Origin: Hippophae tibetana
Taxonomy: Eukaryota > Streptophyta > Magnoliopsida > Rosales > Elaeagnaceae
Length of the DNA: 64,000 nucleotides
Assembly (NCBI GenBank): GCA_037013495.1
Contig: CM072811.1
Span: 14,569,659-14,633,658, forward strand
Direction of reading: 5' to 3'
Shown here: positions 1 to 11,250 of the stretch, piece after piece
Position numbering within the stretch: position 1 is the stretch's first letter
Layout of the letters: each line of letters opens with the position of its first letter
Notes under the pieces: generated by a model
What the model was told of the DNA's origin: nothing
The model's database searches: none
The model's input: the letters and a program-made list of their open reading frames with translations, nothing else
Program-made: the position numbers and the translations under genes

Positions 1-454
1 GTTGGAAAGATGGAATCTTCATATTCATGTTGCTGTCGTTGTCAATTTATTCTTGTTAACTAGGCTCTCTCTTATGGACTCTTCCATATTCCTCTCCTTT
101 TGGCACAAATCTACCCATGCCTTGCATTGAACCAGAGTCCCCTTCGTACTCATTGTCACTTTTTTGGTCATAAAATTCATCTATAAGTATGTGCATTGTT
201 GACCCTATAGTTTTAGAGATTCTCTCATTCATTTATTTCATTGTTGAATCTAGTTTCTCAAATTGATCTAAAAAGGCTTTTCATAATAGATTCATCTTGT
301 CATAATAGAACACAAAATGATCAAATTTAGTATTAATGATACTCACAATCCTATTTGTAACCTTACTCAAGTTCTTTGGGTTCTTTATTAAACTAAATCA
401 AACTCAATAATACATTAACTTGTAGCAATGCAAACAACACAAATCCAACACATA
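1..454 (-). pseudogene. Ty3/gypsy chromovirus-like gag, N-terminal fragment
   Basis: On the minus strand the last bases before the window edge translate as MNMKIPSFQ, the start of the conserved chromovirus gag block (usually followed by a DPEAYLEWEKK-type stretch, here outside the window). Upstream lies a low-complexity acidic stretch (GRFVPKGEEYGRVHKREP) typical of the gag N-terminus, with stops in it. The segment is cut at 454 by the CACTA insertion. Its upstream continuation is the leader at 8766-9224, with a PBS at 9225-9236. Gag would form the particle shell. This copy is dead. Element assignment is inferred from the motif and from PBS spacing. Confidence 0.55.
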
Positions 455-480
455 CACTATGCCGAAACCGAGCCTTAAAG
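452..480. repeat. Left TIR of CACTA-1 with TSD
   Basis: Three-base TSD ATA (452-454), then CACTATGCCGAAACC. Only the CACTA core and the subterminal TTAAAGTCGGTTA motif match the other end, so the TIR has diverged. Confidence 0.85.
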
Positions 481-590
481 TCGGTTATTAACCAAATTTA
501 AATCAATTTAAAGTTAGTTCACGCGTTGAACTGAACTTAAAGTTGGTTCATGTGTTTAACTGACTTTAAATTCTGTATTTTTTTTTACAC
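470..590. repeat. Left subterminal repeats of CACTA-1
   Basis: Repeated short units around TTAAAGTCGGTT, TTAAAGTTAGTTCACG and TTAAAGTTGGTTCATG alternate with GTTGAACTGA or GTTTAACTGA. Such arrays are where TnpA-like proteins bind in En/Spm. They match the left end of CACTA-2 at 45125-45240. Confidence 0.6.
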
Positions 591-819
591 ATTTTACGCA
601 TTTTCTACTATACTCAGAACATGTATTCGATCATATAATAGTAGAAAAAACCAAAATATGTTTAACAAAGTTTAAATAATACAAATAATTGAATAATTAA
701 ATTTATTATAAAAACATAATTTATATACAATATATATATATAACTTAAATTACAAATAAAATGATGTCGTCTCTTTTGTCATGGATTTAATGATATTCCT
801 GGAGAGGAAGATAGGTTTT

Positions 820-1973
820 CTTAGAATCACTAGCATAATGACCAGGAAACTAAGAAAGAGAGATGAAATTGAGTTTGGGCGAAAAATAGCTAGTCCATAT
901 AACAATTCATTCCTCTAAATACATGAACACGTAAACATCCATCAAACAAGCAACCTAAACTTCATAGACATAGGAATGGAGAAATTAAAGCATTATAAAA
1001 ATTACCATTGTGTTGTCTTATGTTATTCAAGATCATCAGATTCTTCTTCTGATGTTATAATTTAAACTATGTGTTTTGTCCATTCTTCTCGTAAATTATC
1101 AAAACTTTGCATATCATAGCCCGACTTGTTCCAACCAAAGAACTATATGAAATTAAATTCAAAATAAGAATATAATATCATGAATTCACAAAAATTAACT
1201 TATATATGTTAAAAGATTAGTAAAAGAGATTACCACATCAACACTGGAGTTATATAATAATAACCCCTTTCCTTCGAAATCATATTAGCACTGTACTAAC
1301 CTTTTGTTTATAAATATGAAGCTATATCTAGAATCAATATGGTATTTTTAATACTATAATGAACTCTAAATATGAAGTCAACTATAAATCCAAATTTTCA
1401 TTTGGGTTGGTTGGGTTTTGGTGCCCATAAACTAATACTTTTGTATTTCCTTGGGGTGAAACAATAATTACTCTTGAAGATATGATGATTCTTGGTGGTT
1501 TTTCTATACTTGCATGGCTGGCTAGTGACTACCATGATGTTGTCATAACAAGAAACTATGCAAGAGAGATGAGATGAAGTATGGGCAAAAAATGGGTTTA
1601 TATAACAATTCATTCCCCTAAATACAAGAGCACATAAACAACCATCAAACAAAACATCCATAGAAAAGCTACCCAAACTTTAGACACAAGAATATAGAAA
1701 ATTAAAGCATTATAAAAAGTACCATGATGTTGTCATATGCTATTCAAGATCATCAGAATCTTCTCCTCATTCTTCTTGTGATGATAAAATTTGAACCATG
1801 TATTCTACCCATTCTTCTCGTAAATCATCAAAAAATTATGGGTTATAGCCTGACTTGTTCCAACCAAAGAACTACATGTATTTAAATTCAAAATAAGAAT
1901 GTAATATCATGAATTCACAAAAAATTACTCATATATGTTAAAAAGGTATATTGGTAAAAGAGATTACCACATC
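820..1973 (-). repeat. Tandem duplication of the last protease segment inside CACTA-1
   Basis: Two diverged copies, about 820-1240 and 1540-1973, lie about 700-735 bp apart. Both contain the conserved stretch ending in a TTGTTCCAACCAAAGAACTA block and GATTACCACATC. The copy at 1540-1973 joins the protease remnant and includes its EEWVEYMVQ-like C-terminus. The copy at 820-1240 is a free extra. Both copies are also present in CACTA-2 (about 45580-45910 and 46000-46235), so the duplication predates the split of the two elements. Confidence 0.7.
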
Positions 1974-2905
1974 TTTAATTGGAATATTGATATTTGTGAT
2001 GATTTCACTCATAAACTTCATGACATAGTATCCACACATGACTCCATCATTTTGTTGTGAAACCTACAAAAAACAAGTGTACATGATTTTCCATATTTGA
2101 ACATCTTTATTATTTAATAGTAAAATTAATTAAATTATTAATATTTGCTTGTACATACCATAACTTTGTCCTATATAAGCTTATAAGATTTTTTTAGGGC
2201 AATGTCCCTACTTTTTTTCCACAGCTTCCATGCTCAATCAAAGTTTAAAACGGTTAGTTTTTTATTAAATATTACAAAGAACAATAGAAGGAAAATATCT
2301 AGCTATAACTTTTACATTTCAACAATTGCTTTTGTATCTTTACTCAATTCTATGGAAGCTGAGTCATAGTACCAAACATGATTTCCATATAGATCAAGGA
2401 TTACCAACATCCAATGATCTTGGCCTTGTTCAAAATTTAGTGGGCAAGGGATTATGAACATCTAATTTCTGTTAATTGTTAATGCCCTATCACATAATTA
2501 TTTAGCTTTGTTGCTAACATCCTTCTCTTGATATTAATTGACAAATGAAATATCATAGAATATTGCTAAATGTGATGAGTGATTAACTTGAAGTCGATAA
2601 TAACATACTCTATATAAAATAAATATATATAAATAATTAAATAATATAAATATAAGTATATATGTTCTACATAAATGAAAGTCATTTACTGATTGAGGAC
2701 TCACCTTGTCCACGCTTGAATTATACTTAAATCGATCATTTGATATTCAAATAGCTACAATATGTACTCGATCAATATATATGTTAGGCCAATGTCTACA
2801 CCAGAAATTTCTATAGGAAGTGGCATAGTCCATCCATCATTTATGCTAGATACCCTCATAACAATATTCATCAAAGAGCTAAGATTTCTCCTAAAGTTTA
2901 TAGCA
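1770..2905 (-). pseudogene. Ulp1/C48-type cysteine protease of CACTA-1 (broken)
   Basis: Minus-strand translation shows the protease hallmarks in order: QDHWMLVILDLYG...VWYYDSA near 2360-2430 (catalytic His and Asp), QQNDGVMCGYYVMKFMSEI near 1980-2040 (oxyanion Gln and catalytic Cys), and a C-terminal EEWVEYMVQ at about 1790-1815. SUMO-protease-like domains are common passengers of plant CACTA and MULE elements, and their role in transposition is not settled. The blocks lie in different frames separated by stops and A+T-rich stretches that may be introns. All four active-site residues are still visible although the gene cannot make a protein. An upstream block (GWTMPLPIEISGVDIGLTY, 2790-2860) precedes the domain. 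Confidence 0.75.
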
Positions 2906-3990
2906 TAATCTTAACTATACTTTTTTCATGGCTTTTTCTTGAATGACTTAGTGTGTGATGATTGCCCAATAGAAAAAGATTTACCACGAGATACTTGCTT
3001 TGTATCTTTTAAATGTACCACACTTACTAATTCTGGTATAATAGACTAAAGAAGAAGTATTATATATGTTAGTAACAATAAAATAATAATAATATAATAG
3101 TAGTAAAAAAAGTGTTATCTTAAGTTAAAAAATAGTACCATGTCAAAATTTATCACAACTTGACTCGACGGCCAAGCCACATATTATCCAACCGCTACTT
3201 AGACTATGTTAGCATCAGAAGGAACATGTAGTAGACAATCATGGAGCAATGATTGATCAATTTGATCAATTAATATTCCCCAATAATTTGGAAAATATTG
3301 ATTATGAATCATTCGATCATTGCTCAATTATGATACTGTTCCAATAGCAAAAAAGGCCGTTGTTGAAGGTTGTTTCAAAAAAAATTTCATATTCTATAAA
3401 ATATTTAAGCATTATATATAATAAATAAATAAAAATAATAGACTATGTACATAAACTTTAAATCTTACCAAAAATGATTAATTGAATAGAGGAGGACTCC
3501 TATATGGGGTAGTTATTGGAAGGACATTCTCATCAAAACATTCATCATGATGTGATGGATGGTAAGAATGCACAAAATGCATTAGATATTTTGAATCACT
3601 ACCTAATTGCATCTACATTCCTAGCATAAAGGGATGACCAATAGGATGACTATATCCCATACATGATATAGGTTGGGCGCCATGAGATTACATGGGTGGC
3701 ATGTCTGGCATGGATGGTAGCATGATTGGCATGAATGGTTGCATGTCTAGCCAGTAAGGCATGCTCTGTTTGTAGTATGCTACCATGCTTGACATTTTTT
3801 GTGATTGATTTTCTTTTAAAGTAGCAATCTCACTTAACACTGAGGCCTTAAAGGAGCTGAATTCTTCTTCAATTTTATAGTACTTCTCCTTACTAACCAT
3901 CTGAGGATTTTGTTTTGGAATGTTAAAAAACTCCATATAACCATTATATTAGCTTCCTCTCCTAACATGACCAGGATGCTCATGTCCAAA
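2906..3990 (-). pseudogene. TnpA-like second gene of CACTA-1 (Transposase_24 region), broken
   Basis: An 82-codon open stretch (3688-3936) starts MEFFNIPKQNPQM and has a coiled-coil-like middle (EEEFSSFKASVLSEIATLKE) and a Met/Pro-rich end. This resembles the C-terminal part of plant transposase_24 proteins. Further on, 3155-3270 translates as QSLLHDCLLHVPSDANIV, then a stop, VAVG, another stop and YVAWPSSQVV, a block that in related elements links the TnpA part to the C48 protease. TnpA-type proteins bind the subterminal repeats. The N-terminal half was not recognised. Two stops inside the second block mark it as dead. Confidence 0.6.
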
Positions 3991-4309
3991 TGCATGATAT
4001 ATAACATTTCGCCCTTGTTGTTCGATTATTTAACCCCTAGCTATTTTTTCTTGAATATATAGATCTCTACAAATAATAAAGCAAACAAACATATCATACA
4101 TTATTACATCAATTAGCAAAAGGATAATTTGGATCTACAAACTCTGGTACCCTAGGATCCATGAAATATCTACAAACAATGATGAAATAGAAATTAATTG
4201 ACAATTTTAAGTCGATACATATAAACATGCAAGAGTTATTAGAATAATATGTAACATACATTATGTTTTATTAGGTTGTTAATCGTATATAAATATTCCT
4301 TCACACTCA

Positions 4310-5130
4310 TTTTGAGTTCATGATGAAGAATCATCGTCATCAACTAGATCATCACATACATTAGGCAATTTGTTTGAGAAATGACTAATATTGGATAATG
4401 TATCAAGCATGTCATCATCTTCTAAATCATTACAATGGTAGACTCTTTTTGTAAAGGTGTTAACACAATAGACCATCTTGTGTCAATTTGATCGCTCATG
4501 TAAAATACTTGTTTTACATGAAGTGCTAAAGTGAAAGGATCATCAATGTGACTTATCTTGGATAAATTTACAAGGGTAAATCCAAAATCATCTATTTTAT
4601 ATTCAACATTAATAACATCTTCGACCTAATCACACAAGAATATTGTTTCATGGAAGACCTCATCACCGAGTTCCCAAATTTCTTGAATTATACCACAATT
4701 TGTTCTATCAGAAAATACATGATTACCATCTTTTGAACTGGAAAATTACATAGTTTGTGCAACCATCTTCACACTACTATTATGATTTACTCAAATTTGT
4801 CCCTTGCTTGAGTCATAAACCTCGATCCATTTATTGTGAAACTAGAAAAGGATTTGACATCAAATTTTGGACCATGTGCAAGCCATTTTAAACTTTCTGT
4901 TATTTTATGATTGAGTTTGTTAAGTTCAACTCGAATCTATGCATACAAAGACATGAAATGTGTTTAAAACAAAGTTTTAAAACATTGCATAGAAGTACTA
5001 ATGAATTCTTGTATGTGACATTTAAATGGTTGCAAAACCAATTAATAAGCTCTCGCTTATGCTCATCATACAACCATTTTTCTCCTATTTTTTTATGATG
5101 AGGATCGATCTTCATTAAGTTTAAGTACAT
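4310..5130 (-). pseudogene. CACTA-1 tnp2 C-terminal region (DUF4216)
   Basis: The minus strand gives HKRELINWFCNHLN (5050-5090), then KWLAHGPKFDVKSFSSFTING (4810-4885), NSSVKMVAQTM, and GIIQEIWEL through DFGFTLVNLSKISHIDDPF and VKQVFYMSDQIDTRWSIVLT (4470-4700). These are the successive blocks of DUF4216, the domain that normally closes plant tnp2 proteins. A frameshift lies near 4785 and a stop (FLCD then TAG) near 4630. The function of DUF4216 is unknown. It is listed separately because stops cut it off from the transposase core. Confidence 0.75.
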
Positions 5131-5258
5131 TCTATAATGTTATTAAAGATAGATCAATTATATATCATTAATAGTTAAATAAAAAAATAATTTTATTTTA
5201 AATGAAAAGGTTGAACCTGTCATCACTTACTCTATATATGATTGTGCCTCATTATTAT

Positions 5259-5981
5259 TTACCAAATGATTCGATGTGCTTCTTCCCATCGAGTACTATC
5301 AATAAACAATTTCTTACTTCCACAAACCATAGGGTTACCTACTAGGATCATGTGACATTCTAAGAACAGCTTGTGCATAGGATTCCCAATTTCAGTACAA
5401 CCACTAAAGTATTCAGAACAAAACTCAATGGCCTCTTCTGCAATGTAACGTTCCACCATGCATACTTCAGATTGATTTCTATTATTTACATATCCTTTAA
5501 GGACTTGCATGTATCTCTCAAAAGGATACATCCACCTTAAGTAAGTAGGACCACACAATTGAACCTGTCAAACTAAATGAACACACAAGTTAATCATTAT
5601 ATTGAAGAAAGAATGAGGAAAATATTTTTCAATTAGACACAAATTCTCTACAACATCTTTATGTAAAGAGTTTAACTCGCCAATTGATATATATTTCTTG
5701 CATATTGTATTGACGAATTAACAAAGATGAATTATTGATAATTGAAAATGTTTTGGAAATTTTGATCTAATAGCAACTAGTAATAACTGTTGCATTAAGA
5801 TATGACAATCATGTGATTTCAATCCATAATGTTTCTTATTGGTGATAGAAACAAAATTTATTAAGTTAGATATGTAACCTTCTGGAACTAATGTGTAACC
5901 ATCTGGAACTTCCACATCTGCCAAACATTTATAAAACACATCCTTTTCTTTTGTTAACAATGTATATGATGTTGGTGGCAA
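5259..5981 (-). pseudogene. CACTA-1 tnp2 middle region (DUF4218)
   Basis: Two open stretches belong to one domain. 5718-5981 reads VPDGYTLVPEG then HYGLKSHDCHILMQQLL. 5259-5558 reads CGPTYLRWMYPFERYMQVLK, then NNRNQSEVCMVERYIAEEAI and EFCSEYF. These are the strongest DUF4218 signatures. The link between them (5559-5717) has lost its frame. DUF4218 sits between the transposase core and DUF4216 in nearly all plant CACTA Tnp2 proteins, which fits its place here. Confidence 0.85.
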
Positions 5982-6082
5982 GTATGCCTAGTTTCTTTAA
6001 ATCCAATCTTACTTTAATTCCATCCTTTGTTTTTCCAAGTATATTAAGTAATGTACCAATCAAGATCTCAAATACATTTTTC

Positions 6083-7632
6083 TCAATGTGCATGACATCT
6101 AAGATGATCTACTGATTTTTAATTCCAACAAACATGATCTACTCATTCAGTAACATTTTCATTTTCACCCCTTTTATTAGTTGGCCTATTTCGTTTCCCT
6201 CCATGAGTGAATTTTCTTTTTTTCATCTTTACATATCGTTTGAATATCATACCATTCAATAGCCTTAATATCTCAACACCTTGCAAAGTTTGGGGTGTAG
6301 GATCATGATCTTCTTCAACATTGAACAGTTTTTTTGGTATCAAAACTTGTGTTCAGATGGAAACAATCTTCTATGTCTTCTATAAGACATCTTTCGTCTG
6401 TGAACAAGATAAGTTGTAGAAGTGTCATCACTATGTATAGGGCATCCCATATACCATTTTTTGCATGTTATGAAAATTTCCCATAGGTAGGAAAATCATT
6501 AATTGTCCATAATTTTCCATAACATCTTTAAATCATCTATAAGAGGCTACAAATATGCATCAATATCAACTCCGAGTTGTTTTGGTCCTGAGATCAATAA
6601 TGTTAACATCATGAATTTTCTTTTCATACACAACTAGGGAGGAAGGTTGTATGTTACCATAATTACTGGCCAACACCAATATCTACTACTAAGGGAACTG
6701 TGTGGCTTAATTCCATCAACAGTAAAGGCAAGACTAAGATTGCATGGATCAGATGCAAATTGTGAGGATAAATTATCTACTACTTTCCAATTTAGAGAAT
6801 CATAAGGATGCCGTAGCACCCCATCATCAAATCGATTATCTGAATGCCAAGTCAACATCTTTGATGTATTTTTACTTTTGAACAATATTGAAAGCAAGGA
6901 ATCGGAGGAAAGTACCAAAGAACCTTTGTGAACAAACCTTTCTTAGGTATTGTCTCATTTGTAGCATGCTTCCATCTCGATTCTGTATACATCAGACAAT
7001 CATCTAATGTCTCATATTCTTTTCTATAAAGAATTCAATCATTTGGACAAGCATGAATCTTATGATATTTCATGACAAATCGACTCAGAGATTTCTTCAC
7101 TTCATACATTGAAGATGGAAATTCCATACCTTAGGAAACATATCTATTAGTACATTTAGTAATTCTGTGAATCCCTTGTAAGAAAAACCATTTTTTGTCT
7201 TCACGTTGTACAAATGAATCAATCCTGACATTTTAGTGTATTTCTTGCATTCTGGATACAATGGTTTTTCAAAATCTTCTAGAAATTTTTTAAAGATTTC
7301 GGGATCATTCTCATGTAGTTCATCTTTAACACCATGAAACATATTTTCTATTTGTACATTATGATAAGATGTATATAATCCACTCACATTCTTATTTATC
7401 TCTTCCCCATGAGTATTATCAATATTTTCTCCATGATAATACCAACATTTATAACTCAAAAGAATACCACTACGAATAAGGTGATACTTAACCTTGTCAA
7501 CATCATGAAATCGCTCATTTTTACATTTAACACATGGGCATCAAATCATACTTATTTCATTATTACTATTTCTATAAGCAAATTTCAAGAGATTTTCAAA
7601 TCTAGAAATGTACTCCTTCTCAATTCTACACT
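6083..7632 (-). pseudogene. tnp2: Tnp2 transposase core of CACTA-1 (Transpos_assoc + Transposase_21)
   Basis: Tnp2 cuts and joins the element ends. The N-terminal Transpos_assoc domain starts MSKCRIEKEYISRF at about 7632 and shows CPCVKCKN and SYKCWYYHGE (zinc-binding type). Then come CKKYTKMSGLIHLYN, the LTWHSDNRFDDGVLRHPYDS block, DGIKPHSSLSSRYWCWPVIM ending YNLPP (6634-6918), a basic linker KKRKFTHGGKRNR, and DVMHIEKNVFEILIGTLLN (6050-6109), the DVMHIEKNV signature. Breaks: a TGA at 7541-7543 inside the CPC motif, a TAG at 6634-6636 replacing the Trp after YNLPP, and a deletion of about 85 bp near 6510-6520 relative to CACTA-2. Confidence 0.88.
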
Positions 7633-8485
7633 TTGACATCCAAGATTTTTCCATTTTCTATTAATGACATTAAGCATATTAAATATGTATCCAACCAATA
7701 TATTTAAGATATTATTATATATGAATTCCCTAATTATTAGAATATCTATCAAAACATCATATAAAAATAAATACATAAAAACCAAACATAACAGATATAT
7801 ACAAATAAATATAATTATATGAGATTGATTGTAATTACTAATAATAATATGCCACATCATTTGAGTTTATTTCAAATTTAAGATATATAAAATAAATTTT
7901 ATATAACAATTTTGTGATGATTAATATATTTTTTAAATTACTACAATACTTCAAACCTAAATTTTTAATGAGCATCATATTGTTGAATCATGTCTTTCCC
8001 ATTTTTTTATTAACAAAAATAAATAAATTAAAAACCAACCTTAAATCACAGTCATAAATATATAAATTTTTTTGATTACGAAAATTTATACAAAAGCTAC
8101 ATAATAAAAATAATAACATACATAATATAAAACCTACATAATACAAAAATAAAGAAATATGAATAATAAGTGTGTTGTATTAATAGAAATAATTACAAGA
8201 ATAAATGAAGTGACAAAAGGAAGGAAATGAAGAAAAAATGTGTTTTGTAAGTGAGAAAATGGGTATATGAAATTTGAGTATTTCACTCAAAATAATAAAG
8301 GATATAGAAGATAAATTAGAGAAGAAGAAAACCCACTAAACGACACTATAATTGGTGGTCATAGATGGTTGAAATATGAGAAATAGTGGAGGAAGAGTGT
8401 CAGTCAGTTTTGGGTTTTTGAGTGTTTACAATATTGATATGTTCTGTCTAATGGGGAAGAAAGAGGAGAAAAGGAAAATATCCAT
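7633..8485. other. CACTA-1 5' non-coding region of the tnp2 gene
   Basis: A+T-rich, no convincing coding sequence. It should hold the tnp2 promoter and leader, but I cannot place a TATA box with confidence among the many AT runs. Confidence 0.4.
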
Positions 8486-8745
8486 GTGTGTAGTGTCGGT
8501 TGACATGTTTAACCGATGCTACACGTAGGACATATCGTCGATTTCACATGTCAATCGACGCTACACACGTGGATAGCATCGGTTCTACGTGTCAATTAAT
8601 GCTATCCACGTGTAGTGTCGGTTGACACATAGAACCGATGCTATGTCCTATGTGTAGCGTCGATTCAACACGTCAATCAAAGCTATAATCTACATGTTTC
8701 AAGTCGGCGTTTTAGCTAACCGACTTTAAATCTTGACTTAAATGC
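8486..8745. repeat. Right subterminal dyad-repeat array of CACTA-1
   Basis: About five units of roughly 40 bp, each an imperfect palindrome of the form TGTAGTGTCGGTT, spacer, AACCGATGCTACA (units near 8489, 8530, 8571, 8611, 8658). The spacer reads GACATGT or GACACATAG. This is the expected binding platform for a TnpA-like protein. Related units occur in CACTA-2 at 48224-48296. Confidence 0.7.
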
Positions 8746-8765
8746 CACCCTTTGTAGTAGTGATA
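8737..8765. repeat. Right TIR of CACTA-1 with TSD
   Basis: Ends in TTTGTAGTAGTG (8751-8762), the reverse complement of CACTACTACAAA, followed by the TSD ATA at 8763-8765. Confidence 0.88.
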
Positions 8766-9224
8766 GCTAGAATAAAAGGAAAATTTGGTTTTGTAATTTC
8801 TTTATGTCTTCAAAATTTATCATGAACAGTGGATAATGGTGCAAAAGGAAAGTATATGTGTGGAAAGAAAGAATAGAAAGGGATCTAAAGGAAACAATGA
8901 AAGAAAATAAGAATAAAGAAAGGAACAAATAACAAATTATGAAAGTTAAAATAGGAAAGAAATAATTTCTATTAGAAAATATTTCCAAGATTTTTATTTT
9001 TTTGGAAAAAACTTGTCCTTTTTTTAATCAAGCTTGGATAGTAACTACCAGTTAAACTATGAAAAATTTGATAAAATTTTTATTTTTTTTTAATAGAAGT
9101 AGAATCCAAACTTTTTTTTCTTATTTTTTATGTAAATAAAATTAACAAAGAAATAAAATTATGAAGTAAAAATTAATAATAAGTGGTGAAAATAAAGGGA
9201 TAGATTAACTTGACTTAGGAAAAT
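8766..9224 (-). other. Leader of a chromovirus-like element between PBS and gag
   Basis: A+T-rich non-coding DNA between the PBS at 9225 and the CACTA-1 insertion. Removing CACTA-1 would join it to the gag fragment at 454-1. Confidence 0.4.
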
Positions 9225-9236
9225 GCCCTAATACCA
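9225..9236 (-). other. Primer-binding site, initiator-Met tRNA type
   Basis: Minus strand TGGTATTAGGGC differs by two transitions from the TGGTATCAGAGC complementary to the 3' end of plant initiator tRNA-Met. It lies two bases outside the LTR end at 9239, the normal spacing. Confidence 0.6.
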
Positions 9237-9238
9237 AA

Positions 9239-10057
9239 TGATACGAACCTTAACAAAAAAAGTGAGACCCAAAGATCAATGTTGAGATCTTCCATACGAA
9301 CATCCTAAATCGGGTTGGAAAGATACAAAAAATGAGGGCCACAAGTCGCTATCTATATTGAGATACAAAGAGTAGTATCATAGAATGGTAGGGTGGATGC
9401 CACACTCAAGAAGCAAGAAAATATGTGAATGATAAGTCAAGATTTTAATGCAACAAGATTGCTCTTGCTAAGTTCGGTAAATTTCTCAAAGGAACCAAAG
9501 AGAAAAGTCTCATTAAATATTTTTCAAAGTTGGTTTATTAATTAAAACCTTACATTGATATTTATACTCTTTAAAATATAACTTAAACCCTAGCTAAAAA
9601 ATAATATAAAACTCTAAATTATTGCTAGAAATTGAATATAAAATCTTATAAAATAAAGTAACTATTACACTTACAAAATAAACTATAAAACTATGAAGGT
9701 AATTATTTGATATACTCATGGGAATTGATTAAAAGCCATTTTTTATCACGTAAACATGAAAATTATGAAAATTCCTTCTCCATCATTTGTAACCTATTAA
9801 GTCATCTTTGTTATGTAATTTGTTTTGGCTCAATTGGATATTGTATGGTAAAGATATGAAAAATATACTGATAGATGCTCTATGAAACTTTCCAATTTTG
9901 GATTTTATTTGATAATTTATTTTACTTCATACCAACCAATGCAAATCACTTGTAATTATGGCTATACATACTTCATGGCCCATTTAGTTATTCTTTATTA
10001 ATTTTCCTACTTGAAATATACTATGGAATCTTTGGTGATACTCCTTGATTTGCATCA
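9239..10057 (-). mobile_element. Chromovirus-type LTR between a PBS and a PPT
   Basis: About 819 bp, beginning TGATACGAACC and ending TTTGCATCA on the plus strand (TG...CA). Its minus-strand start TGATGCAAATC follows a purine tract (10058-10072), the mark of a 3' LTR. Its minus-strand end meets a PBS (9225-9236), the mark of a 5' LTR. One LTR therefore appears to be shared by two internal regions. Confidence 0.5.
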
Positions 10058-10215
10058 TTCCCTCTTTCCTCAAAAAGATTCGTCCTCGATTTTTTATAGT
10101 AATATTGGGAATTGCCTCTATTACAAAGGATGATTCAAGTGCATAATCTTGTAATACCTTTGCTCGCATCTTTGGAATTATTGAACCAAGTATATAATAT
10201 AGTAAATGCTTGACC
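10058..10215 (-). pseudogene. PPT and pol tail of a Ty3 element
   Basis: Minus-strand TGAGGAAAGAGGGAA (10058-10072) is a polypurine tract immediately before the LTR. Upstream, one frame reads SRTNLFEERGNDAN, the usual end of chromovirus polyproteins. The join to the Athila integrase remnant at about 10216 is abrupt. Confidence 0.5.
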
Positions 10216-10660
10216 CCTATCCAAAAGTGGGTCCCTTCATCACTAATAATATCATGTGTACTACATTTGCATGATTTGTGGTTGCAATAATTTCCTCCAC
10301 CCACTTTGACACATAACCAAATACTATCAAGATATAAGCAAATCCAAAAGGAGGAAAATGAGCCATAAAATCAATTCCCAAAAAATCAAATAACTCAACC
10401 TCTAAAATATTTTTTAATGGTAGCTTCTGATGCCTTGAAATATTTCCCACACATTGGAACCAATCACAAGTTTTCACCAAAGTATAACTATCAAAAAAAT
10501 AGAAAACCAAAAGAAACCACTTTGAAGTACCTTACCCACTGTTTGTGTTACTCCAAAACTTCTTACGTTGGCTCTAAGATCTGGTGGCAATACCCTACAA
10601 GCTAGGTAGTTTACAATATCAGCATACCAAGGAAGCTTGATCTCATATGCAAAAAACTAA
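10216..10660 (-). pseudogene. Athila-like integrase (truncated)
   Basis: Minus-strand blocks: PWYADIVNYLACRVLPPDL, KVLQSGFFW, CDWFQCVGNISRHQKLPLKN, ILEVELFDFLGIDFMAHF, YVSKWVEEIIATTNHANVVH and ISDEGTHF. Of the catalytic DDE triad, the first Asp (GIDFM) and the second (SDEG) remain. The Glu and everything after it are gone. The His-His half of the N-terminal zinc site is deleted between PPDL and KVLQSG, and about 45 bp are lost before SDEGTHF, which puts the last block in another frame. The family wording (NISRRNEMPLQNILEVE-like) is typical of the Athila/Tat side of Ty3. Confidence 0.85.
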
Positions 10661-11250
10661 CCATCAGGGAATGCTCGTTGGATCACTAAATATGGTTTTA
10701 CTTCCTCCTGCTCCAATCGAGAGAGATGGTCAACAACTGAATTTTCACTTCCTTTCTTATCTCGAACTTCCAAATCGAATTCTTGAAGAAGAAGGATCAA
10801 TCAAATAAGCCTAGGTTTAGCATCCTTCTTGACAAACAAATAACGAAGTGCTATATAATCAGGTAACACTATCACCTTTGTACCCATGAGGTAAGACCGA
10901 AATTTGTCACAAGAAAACACCATAGTAAGCATCTCCTTCTCAGTTGTTGTATAATTCAATTGGGCTTCATTCAATGTCTAACTTGTATAGGTTATGGCTC
11001 TAAACATTTTGTCTTACTTTTGTCCTAACAATACTCCAATTGAAAAGTCACTTGCATCACATATGACTTCAAAAGGTTGACTTCACTCAGGTATAGTCAT
11101 TACTCTTGTTGAAATCAATTTCTCCTTGATTGCATTAAAGGCCTATAAACAAACATCATCAAAGTGAAATGCATATTTTTTCAAAAAGATTACATAAAGG
11201 TTTAGAGAGGTTAGAAAAATCCTTTATAATTCTTCTCTAAAATCCCGTAT
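10661..11250 (-). pseudogene. Athila-like RNase H domain
   Basis: The minus strand reads CDASDFSIGVLLGQK (11040-11090; first catalytic Asp kept), [40 protein letters not shown], and [20 protein letters not shown], the usual end of the domain. Stops occur after LLGQK, in AITYTS and after AKPRLI. RNase H removes the RNA template during reverse transcription. Confidence 0.85.

Larger units (their letters stand above)
455..8762 (-). mobile_element. CACTA (En/Spm-type) DNA transposon, near-complete but decayed (CACTA-1)
   Basis: The left end reads CACTATGCCG and the right end, reverse-complemented, CACTACTACAAAG. Both are followed by shared subterminal sequence (TTAAAGTCGGTTA). The flanks carry a 3-bp duplication ATA at 452-454 and 8763-8765, the size CACTA elements make. 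Inside, on the minus strand, are remnants in the usual order: Transpos_assoc, Tnp2 transposase (Transposase_21), DUF4218, DUF4216, a TnpA-like gene and a Ulp1/C48 protease. About 8.3 kb is a normal length for autonomous plant CACTAs. All genes carry stops or frameshifts, so it could move only if served by another source. It sits in a chromovirus leader/gag. Confidence 0.92.
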
